DNA of 64,000 nt. It comes from Halicephalobus mephisto (Eukaryota > Nematoda > Chromadorea > Rhabditida > Panagrolaimidae). A model generated the notes under the pieces. The model made no database searches and was not told the origin of the DNA. It saw only the letters and a list, made by a program, of their open reading frames with translations. Each line of letters starts with the position of its first letter. The first letter of the stretch is position 1. This document shows positions 56,201-64,000 of the stretch, piece after piece. Both the position numbers and the translations under genes were made by a program. Where the stretch lies: positions 434,001 to 498,000 of the forward strand of contig SWDT01000070.1 in assembly GCA_009193035.1 (NCBI GenBank), in the 5' to 3' direction.

Positions 56201-57540
56201 TCAAATTTTACTGTATTTATTATTTTAAAAAAAATAAATTTAAAAAAAAATAAATTTTAAAAAAAAATAAATTTTAAAAAATTAAAAATTTAAAAAAAAT
56301 AAAAATTTTAAAAAATTTTAAATTCTAAAAAAAATAAATTTTGAAAAAAATTAAAATATTTAAAAAAAATTAAATTTTTTTAAAAATTATTTTTTTTTTG
56401 AATTTATTTTTTTATTTTTTATTGTATGTTTTTGTTTTTTGTTTTTAGATTTTTAAAATTCTGACGAGATTATATGAGAGTTCAGAAAAGTAAAATATTT
56501 ATTTTTTATGATTTATTCAGTTCTGAAAATCCATCTTCTTGAATTTGCCTCTAGGGCATTTTGGACGTTTTTTCATTTAGCAAATTTACGATTTTCAACA
56601 AAGACACGTCTTTCTAATTTATGCCATAATTTCCTCATTTTCATCGAAATTAAGTCTTCCTGGAAATGGTAGAAGTTATCCAACTTTGACCTCATCTAAA
56701 AGTCGAATTTTTAAAAATTAAAAAAATAAAATTAGAAAATAAATAACTTTTTAAGAATAAAATTAGAAAATAAATAATTTTTTTTAAATAAAATTAAAAA
56801 ATAAATAATTTTTAAGAATAAAATTCGAAAATAAATAATTTTTTAAGAATAAAATTAAAAAATAAATAATTTTTTAAGAATAAAATTCGAAAATTATTAA
56901 TTTTTTTAAAATAAAATTAAAAAATAAATAACTTTTTTAAGAATAAAATTAAAAAATTATTAATTTTTTTAAAAATGAAATTCGAAAAATTTAAAAAAAA
57001 ATTAAAATTATTTTAAAAATTCTTAAAAATCTAAAAATTCAAAGAAAAATTATTTTTAAATTTTGATTTTTTTGAATTTGACTATGTTCAGTGAAAAAAC
57101 GTATTTCCTCAGGGAATTTTATTCGGAGATGTTTTTTAAAAAGTTTAAAATTTAAAATTTTTTTGAATTCGAAATTGTCAAAGATTATTTTCAATTTTTC
57201 TTCAATTTGACGTTTTTTGTTTTTTCGAAAGATGAATGTCAAAACATTGTTTAAAATTACACGAAAAAGTTGAAATTTGTTCTGATGTCAATTTTTTTAT
57301 TTTTAGATTTCTTTAAAAATTTTTATTTTTTCAAAAATTAAAATTTTTTTATTTTTTCAAAAAAAATTATTTTTTATTTTTTTTAAATTTAATTTTTTAA
57401 ATTTAAATTTTTTTATTTTTTCAAAGAAAATTATTTTTTATTTTTTTTTAATTTAATTTTAAAAATTTTATTTTTTTTAAATTTTTATTTTTTTTAAATT
57501 TTCTTTAATTTTTTAAATTTTATAATTTTCAAAAGTTCTA
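56200..57540. other. Intergenic AT-rich DNA
   Basis: A small complex island lies at 56520-56700. 56705-56960 repeats AATAAATAATTTTTTAAGAA plus TAAAATT (about 47 bp). The remainder is low-complexity. No gene. Confidence 0.5.
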
Positions 57541-57544
57541 TAAT

Positions 57545-59215
57545 CATAAAAATTCGGAATTTTGAATTTTTTGGTCTCGAGTGGAAAATTTTGAAAATTC
57601 GTTTCGAGATAAGTTTTAAAATTATAATTTTGGAGAATTTTTTATACTTTTTAATTTTGTTGAAAAATTTTGAAAATTAAAAAAATTAATTACCTACAGT
57701 ATTATTTACAGTATATTAGTCGTTTTTGAAAAACTTAATAAATATTTAAAAATAAAATTTTAATTTTCGTCTCAACCGGAAAATCCAAAAAATTTTCGCC
57801 AAAAAGTTTTTTTTCGAAATTTTGGAGTAAACACTTCCGTTTTTATTTTAGTGTGATTCAGAACTTACTGCGTGTTTTTGGAATCCTCCGAAAACACGTA
57901 AACACAAAGTTCCATGATTTTCTGTCTCGACTGGAAAACTATGTAAATTTGTTTTGAGACGATTTTCCTGTAATTTTAACAAACATAATTTTCAATAAAA
58001 ATATTATTTTAAAACTAATTAAATTTAGAATTTAAATTTCCCCGGTCTCAAGTGGAAAATTACGAATATTCGTGTCGAGAGAATTTTGAAAAATTTTGTT
58101 TCATAAATTTTTTATTTCTATGACAGTATGATTTTTGAACTTTTTAGAACTAATTAGATTTAGAATTTTAATTTTCCTGGTCTCAAGTGGAAAATTACGA
58201 ACATTCGTGTCGGGATAATTTTCGAAGAATTTTCGGCAAATGTTTTTGTCATTTCTGAAAACATGATTCGGAATTTACTGATGATTTCTAAAGTTCTCAA
58301 ATATCACGTAAAAGTAAAATTTTGATTTTTGGTCTTGACTAGAAAATTATAAAAACTCACACCGAAATAACTTTTTAAAAATTTGATTATAATTATTTTT
58401 ATCGCTTATGGAAACAGATTCCTGGTCCAGTAGTAGTTTCTCAAATTTTCTAAGAACATTTCTGTCATAATTTTTATATTTTCGGTCCTAACTGGAAAAT
58501 TCCAAAATTTCGTGTCGAGATAATTTTTTTCGAAATTTTAGAATTTTTATTTTTTTACAATTATAGAATTTTAGAAATCTTTAAAAATTATATTAATTTC
58601 ATATTTTCGGTCTTAACTGGAAAATTTCAAACATTCGTGTCGAGATGATTTTTTTGAAATTTTAGAATATAAAAATTTTTTTTGTTATTTTTTATCTTAA
58701 GTAGAAAAATGTGAAATTTCGTTCTTAGGTAATTTAAGAATTTTACTTCCTAAATTTCTATTTTTACAATAATATGATTTTATAACTGCATAAATATCAA
58801 ATTTTAATATTTTTAGTTTCAACTAGAATGTCTTGAAAAGTTGCTTTCAGGTAATTTTAATTATTTTTTCTATTTTTATAATGGTATAATTTTAACGCTT
58901 TAAAAACTACATAAATGGTAGTTTTTTTTGTCCTAACTGGAAAATTACAATATTTCGTGTCGGGATATTTTTCTAAAATTTTAAGAATAATTTTCTTCAA
59001 AAAATGTTATTTTCGAACCTTTTATTATTTTCTAAAATTAATTTTTATTTTTTTTGGTCCTAACTGGAAAATTCCAATATTTCGTGTCGAGATATTTTTT
59101 CACAATTTTAATAACAAAAAAAATTTAAATAATGATTTTCGAACTTTTTAGAATTTTCTAAAATTAATTTTTATTTTTTTCGGTCCTAACTGGAAAGTTT
59201 CAAAATTCCTCTTCC
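57545..59215 (+). repeat. Repeat block with the GGTC..AACTGGAAAATT core, forward sense
   Basis: About 12 units of 110-150 bp carry versions of TTTTCGGTCCTAACTGGAAA and ATTTCGTGTCGAGATAATTT. Sequence between cores varies widely, so only the core pair is conserved along the block. Confidence 0.75.
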
Positions 59216-59507
59216 GGATGGTTTCTGAGAATTGTTTTTCATAATTTTTTCGATTTTTTAATATTTTGTTTTTTTTAAATTTCAAAAAATTAACATTAAT
59301 ATCAAAATTCGAAAATTGCCAATGGCAACAAAAGTCTTTTTTTACTTCCATAGATTGCAAAAATCATTTTTAAAGATTTTTATGCATTTTTTATTATTTT
59401 TAAAAATTTCGGTTTTTTCGAAATAAAAATACTTTTTTTTTTATTTTTGTGTGAAAATGACGAAATTTGGAAGTTGGTCAATTTCAAATTCGTTATTATT
59501 TTTTTAG

Positions 59508-60143
59508 CCGGATTCCTGGACTCAAAACAGGCCTTGTTCGATTTCATTCATGGGTGATTCCTTGGCTAGTTAAGGATAAATATCATCCCGACTACATCAT
59601 AGTAAAAAAATTTCATTCTAGAATCTTCAAAAAAATTCTTTTTATTAAAATTATTTTTTTCGTTTTTTACTAAAAATATTTAAATTTTTATAATAAATCT
59701 AATTTAATTACTTATGTAAAAAATTCTAAAAATTTCTGTTCGAGAATCTTCAAAAAAAAATTCTTTTTATTTTTTATTAAAATTATTTTTTTCGTTTTTT
59801 ACTAAAAATATTTAAATTTTTATAATAAATCTAATTTAATTACTTCTGTAAAAAATTCTTTTTATTGAAATTATTTTTTTCATTTTTTATTAAAAATATT
59901 TAAATTTTTATAATAAATCTAATTTAATTACTTATGTAAAAAAAATTTCTGTTCGAAAACCTTCAAAAAAATTTTATAATTTAAAAAAATTCTATAATTT
60001 AAAAAAATTCTATAATTTAAAAAAATTCTAAAATTCTAAAAAATTTTAAAAAAATTCTATAATTTTGAAAAAATTTTCATTCATTTTTGAATTACAGTAA
60101 TTTTTATTTTTTTAATTTATTGTGTTTTCAGAGTCACGTGTGA
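59508..60143 (+). CDS. Candidate 3' exons of an unidentified gene
   Basis: A TTTTTTAG acceptor opens 59508-59601, which reads RIPGLKTGLVRFHSWVIPWL then VKDKYHPDYII in one stop-free frame to a GTAAAA donor. A TTTTCAG acceptor at 60131 then gives SHV and a TGA in phase. The mixed composition of the first segment and the in-phase stop are suggestive. The missing upstream exons and the weak donor are against it. The C-terminus SHV would fit a class I PDZ ligand. The family is not recognised. Confidence 0.25.
59600..60060. repeat. Tandem repeat, about 130-150 bp, three copies
   Basis: Units share TTACTAAAAATATTTAAATT, TTTATAATAAATCTAATTTA and ATTACTTATGTAAAAAATTC. It lies inside the intron of the candidate above. 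Confidence 0.7.
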
Positions 60144-60480
60144 TCTTCAATTTTAACATAAATAACAAATCCTGCCCTCCGGCAAAAAAGGATTATCCTT
60201 TTCAAATAACTTTGATTTTTACGAAAATTATTAATTTTTTTTAGTTTTGATTAATTTTTTAAAAATAAAAATGAAAAAATTTTGACGTATAATCCTTGAG
60301 TCATTTTCGATCAAAAACATAAATTTTATTTTTGTAAAAAATGAACGGATTACTGTAATTAGATGACGAACACTTCCGATTCAGATTTTTGTCGGGTAAG
60401 GGATAATCGAAATTAAATAAAATGAATGAAAACTATTTTCGACAGACAGATTTAATTTTTTCTGATTATTGAAACTTTAA
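60144..60480. other. Intergenic, partly complex
   Basis: 60130-60200 and 60290-60430 are of mixed composition (AATCCTGCCCTCCGGCAAAA, GGATTACTGTAATTAGATGA). No gene seen. Confidence 0.3.
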
Positions 60481-60810
60481 CTCAGTTCTAAAACAGAAAA
60501 TTTCCTTAAAATTAATTATTTTTAATTTTTGTTTTTAAAAAAAATTTTAATTTTTCATTAATTTTAAAACAGAAAATTCCCTTAAAATTGATTATTTTTA
60601 ATTTTTGTTTTTAAAAAAAATTTTAATTTTTTATCAATTTTAAAACAGAAAATTTCCTTAAAATTGATTATTTTTAATTTTTGTTTTTTAAAAAAAATTA
60701 GAGATTTTTTAAAATTGATTATTTTTAATTTTTTGTTTTTTAAAAAAATTAGAAATTTTAAATTTTTATTAATTCTAAAATAAAAAAATTCTCTTAAAAT
60801 TGATTATTTT
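60480..60810. repeat. Tandem repeat, about 90-115 bp
   Basis: Units of AATTTCCTTAAAATTGATTA and TTTTTAATTTTTGTTTTTAA, five copies, diverging rightwards. Confidence 0.7.
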
Positions 60811-60959
60811 TAATTGTTTTTTTTTAAATTATAAATTTAGATTTTTTTTTAATTTTAAAAAAAGTAAAAATTTAAATTTTTATTTTTTTAAGTTAAAAAA
60901 AATTATAAATTTAAATTTAGATTTTCTTTAAGTTAAAAAAATTGAAAAATATTTGTATT

Positions 60960-61330
60960 TGGGATCGGTGCTCAATTTCGAAGCAGAAGCAAGATTTATT
61001 TAATGCTTTTTTTCGTAATTTCGTTTTATCGTTAGCGAAGGCATCAGTGGTTTTTCATTGCTGGACGGATGAGTCTCATTTGCCCTGAGGGGAAACTGAT
61101 TCTCTCTGAATGCTTGAGTAAGTGCCCTTTTTCGGAACAAAATTGATACTGGGAATTTTCAAAGTCATGTGGAGGATATCTGGTGGGATTTTTTTTGTCT
61201 TAATTGCCACCTTCTCTTTTTGGTTTAAGTGGAGGTTATTTTTTAAATAATTAATCGGTTCCCCAGCGATGTTCGCTCCCCCTATTTCGTAAGCTTTATA
61301 TAATTTCCTTCGTTTTTATATTTTTTGGTA
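60960..61330. other. Complex island before the GGGA/TCCC minisatellite
   Basis: Non-repetitive sequence (TTATCGTTAGCGAAGGCATC, CATTTGCCCTGAGGGGAAAC, GTTCCCCAGCGATGTTCGCT). No good reading frame. It could be regulatory or a non-coding RNA gene. Confidence 0.3.
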
Positions 61331-61384
61331 GTCAAATTAAATTAATATCTCAATAAAATAAAAAATTAATTTAAAAAGAAAGAA

Positions 61385-62060
61385 TTTCGAAACCAACGCG
61401 AGTCAAAGGGGAGCAAATCGCGCTAAAAAAAAGATGTCACTAAAGGGAGAAAATCCCGCTAAAGGGAGTAAATCCCGCTAAAGGGAGAAAGTCCCGCTAA
61501 GGGAAGCAAGTCCCGCTAAAAAATGAGATGTCACTAAGGAGAGTAAATCCCGCTATGGGGATCAAATCCTTTTAAAAAGAGCAAATCCCACTAAAGGGAG
61601 CAAATCCCACTAAAGGGATCAAACCCCGCTAAGGGAAGCAAATTCCGTCAAAGAAGGAGATGCTAGTAAGGGGAGCAAATTCCTCTATGGGGATCAAATC
61701 CTTTTAAAGGGAGCAAATCGCGCTAAAGGGAAAAAATCTTTCTAAAGGGAGCAAACCCCGCTAAAAAAGGAGATGTCACTAAGGGGATCAAATCCCGCTA
61801 AGGAAATAAATCCTTCTAAAGGGAGCAAATTTCACTGGGGAAACAAATCCTGCTAGAGGGAGAAAGTCCCTCTATGAGGAGTAAATCCCTCTAAGGGAAG
61901 AGATATCCCTAAGGGAGAAAATCCCGCTAAAGGGACCAAATCTCGTTAGGGAGCAAATGCCGCTAAGGAAGGAGATATCCTTAAAAAAAGAAAATCCCTC
62001 TAAGGTAAGAGATATCCCTAAGGGAGAAAACCTCATTAGGGATCAAATATTGCTGGGGAA
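61385..62060. repeat. Minisatellite, about 20 bp, CTAAAGGGAGCAAATCCCG
   Basis: More than 30 copies of CTAAAGGGAGCAAATCCCG. Each unit contains GGGA and TCCC separated by 4-6 bases, so each can form a small hairpin. Longer variant units with GGAGATGTCACTAAGG are inserted about every 90-130 bp, giving a loose higher-order pattern. G+C content is far above the flanks. Confidence 0.9.
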
Positions 62061-62089
62061 CATCTGTATAGCCAATTAATTCGACTATT

Positions 62090-62610
62090 TTTTTAACTAC
62101 AACATTCCTTAAATAGGAAAATTTCTAAAAAAATCCAAATTTTCCTACTTTTTTTATAAAATAAAAAATATTTAAAAAATCAAAAAAATTTCAATTTCTT
62201 TTTCAAATAAAAAATTAAAGCTTTTTCGATTTTTTAAAACAAAAAATTTAAATTTTCCAAAACTTTTATTTTTTTTAAATTTAAAATTTTTTTTCCTTTT
62301 TTAAAATTTCTTTAATTTTTTTAAAATTTTAAATTTTTTTAAAATTTTTTTGAATTTTCATCAAAAAACGTTCTAATTTTTTTAAATTTAAAGAATTTTA
62401 TTTTTTTTTGAATTTTTTTTTTGAATTTCGTCAAAAAACGTTCTAATTTTTTTGAACTTTTTTATCTTTTTTAAATTTAAAGAATTTTATTTTTTTTTAA
62501 ATTTTTTTTTGAATTTTTGTCAAAAAACGTTCTAATTTTTTTGAACTTTTTTATTTTTTTTTTTTGAATTTCGTCAAAAAACGTTCTAATTTTTTTGAAC
62601 TTTTTTATCA
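62090..62610. repeat. AT-rich DNA, then a 50-70-bp tandem repeat
   Basis: From 62340, four units of TTTCGTCAAAAAACGTTCTA followed by ATTTTTTTGAACTTTTTTAT. Confidence 0.75.
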
Positions 62611-62651
62611 TTGTCTCTAAACTTGAATAAGCTTCCGTTTTCCCTCCGGCA

Positions 62652-62915
62652 TCATTCCGTTTTTAAAAAAGCCAAATTGACGTTTTGTTCGCTAAGCCAT
62701 CTCTGGATTCTTCCTGTTTTCCGGTACTTGAAAATCCAGATTTTTTTCTCGAAACGAAAAATGAAATTTAAAGGCTTTATTGAGTACGAATGTCCTAATG
62801 ATTCTGGAACCTTCATTTGCATTTTTATTTGTGTAATCAGAAACCCGGCCCATTTGACGTCAAAAACGGAATTTTTACTCTTCCTTGACCAGTTTTTTCC
62901 GAAATAAAAGGGCAT
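62652..62915 (-). CDS. Hypothetical 87-residue open frame
   Basis: A minus-strand ATG opens 87 codons through mixed-composition sequence. The product is basic and aromatic (MPFYFGKNWSRKSKNSVFDV at the start, FRFEKKIWIFKYRKTGRIQR later). Two TGACGTCA sites are close: one inside the frame (62855-62862) and one upstream (62960-62967). A plus-strand frame of similar length overlaps it, so coding status is undecided. No domain is recognised. Confidence 0.2.
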   Translation of the reverse strand: MPFYFGKNWSRKSKNSVFDVKWAGFLITQIKMQMKVPESLGHSYSIKPLNFIFRFEKKIWIFKYRKTGRIQRWLSEQNVNLAFLKTE

Positions 62916-62919
62916 TTAA

Positions 62920-64000
62920 AAGAAGAGACTTTGTTATTCAACTTTGGTCCTGACGCGAATGACGTCACTTAAACCTTATACAACAGTTTAATTCAAAAAT
63001 TTTTTACATAAAATCAAAAAAATTATTTTTTATAAAAATTTTTGAGAAAATTATTTTTTTTGTAAAATTAAAAAAAAATTATTTTTTATATAAAATTAAA
63101 AAATTTATTTTTTTTTATAAAAATTAAAAAATTTATTTTTTTATAAAATTTAAAAAAATTATTTTTTTTATAAAATTTAAAAAAAATTATTTTTTTTATA
63201 AAATTTAAAAAAAATTATTTTTTTTATAAAAATTTTTAAAAAGATTATTTTTTTTATATAAAATTTTTTATAATTTTTAAAAGTTTATTTTTTATGAAAT
63301 TGAAAGAAATTAATTTTTTTATAAAATTTCTGAAATTTTTTATAATTTTTAAAAGTTCATTTTTTGTAAAATGTTTAAAAATGAAAATTGTATTTTTTTG
63401 CATTTATGAAATACAAAATTTTTAAATATTCAAAAGTCATTGAAGAATACTGTAAAAAATAATGAAGTCATTTTTCTTTTCGGGACCAAAACTGAATAAT
63501 GCATTTCGGTATTCTGAGTCATAAATGCTAATCCGTTAATTAAAAAACTTTTTTTATTCTAAAACGAAAAATTAAAAAATATTTTTTAATTTTAAAAATT
63601 TTTAATTTTATGAATTTTAAAAATTATTTATAAATTTTAAAAATATTTTTTAATTTTTTTAAAATTATTAAAAAAAATCTAAAAATTTTTTATAAATTTT
63701 AAAAATTATTTAAAAAATTTGAAAATATTTTATAAATTTTTAAAATTACTTTAAAAATTTCAAAATATTTCTTATTTTTTTAAAATTATTTAAAAAATTT
63801 TTAATTTTATGAACTTTTAAAATTATTTATAAATTTTAAAAAATATTTTTTAATTTTTTTAAAATTATTTATGAATTTTTAAAACTACAGTAAAAATAAG
63901 ACAATTATAATTCTTTTTGGGACTAGAAATGAACGTTGTAGTTTGTTCTTTTAAGTCCCAAATATTAATCCAGAAATTCGAAGAAATTTTTAAATTTTTT
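62920..64000. other. Right-end intergenic DNA
   Basis: After a short complex stretch (62920-62990), 63000-63370 repeats AAAAATTATTTTTTTTATAA units and 63560-63870 repeats TTTAAAATTATTTATAAATT. Small mixed pieces at 63430-63540 and 63890-63970 share GGGACCAAAACTGAATAATG / GGGACTAGAAATGAACGTTG, about 440 bp apart. No gene. Confidence 0.5.

Noticed and set aside
58915..59151. 78-codon plus-strand frame
   Set aside because: Composed of the GGTCCTAACTGGAAA repeat units; no domain or splice context.

Overview
This window looks like nuclear DNA of a rhabditid nematode, probably Caenorhabditis or a close relative. The sequence is very AT-rich. Genes have GT..AG introns with short TTTCAG-type acceptors, several ATGs sit just downstream of a spliced-leader-like acceptor, and CTACAGTA / TTACTGTAG motifs recur. 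The recognisable proteins (a DAPK-1 kinase, an innexin, a CHK-type kinase-like protein and a MATH/BTB protein) are typical nematode families. Gene density is low: five genes are clearly supported in 64 kb, plus some weaker candidates. The rest is AT-rich low-complexity DNA and short tandem arrays.

Layout, left to right. (a) 1-868 (-): candidate 5' end of a gene leaving the left edge. (b) 875-4830: divergent intergenic region with a non-repetitive island at 1600-1930 and several arrays. (c) 4835-8636 (+): six-exon MATH-like/BTB protein. (d) 10181-10591 (+): two-exon, 122-residue coiled-coil protein resembling part of taxilin. (e) 10592-21527: mostly repeats, with one candidate membrane-protein exon at 18118-18364 (-). 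(f) 21528-37424 (+): full-length dapk-1 in eight exons. Two of its introns exceed 4 kb; they hold two candidate internal first exons and a 390-codon same-strand exon of unknown function. (g) 38233-40900 (-): CHK/EcKinase-like kinase; one intron is an array of about nine hairpins. (h) 41762-41925 (-): 3' tail of a LINE-type retrotransposon between 14-bp target-site duplications. (i) 42466-44545 (-): innexin, with a possible distal first exon at 50819-50841. (j) 44578-64000: repeat-rich, with weak candidate exons at 54770-55297 (-), 59508-60143 (+) and 62652-62915 (-).

The genes do not form an operon. dapk-1 and the kinase-like gene converge, and the kinase-like gene and the innexin run in tandem on the minus strand. 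The strongest non-genic signal is the organisation of the repeats. Many independent arrays have units of roughly 105-140 bp. A short core close to TTTTCCASTCRGGACC recurs in many unit contexts, and its orientation is constant over long blocks.

All gene models and alignments to families were made by eye; no database search was run.
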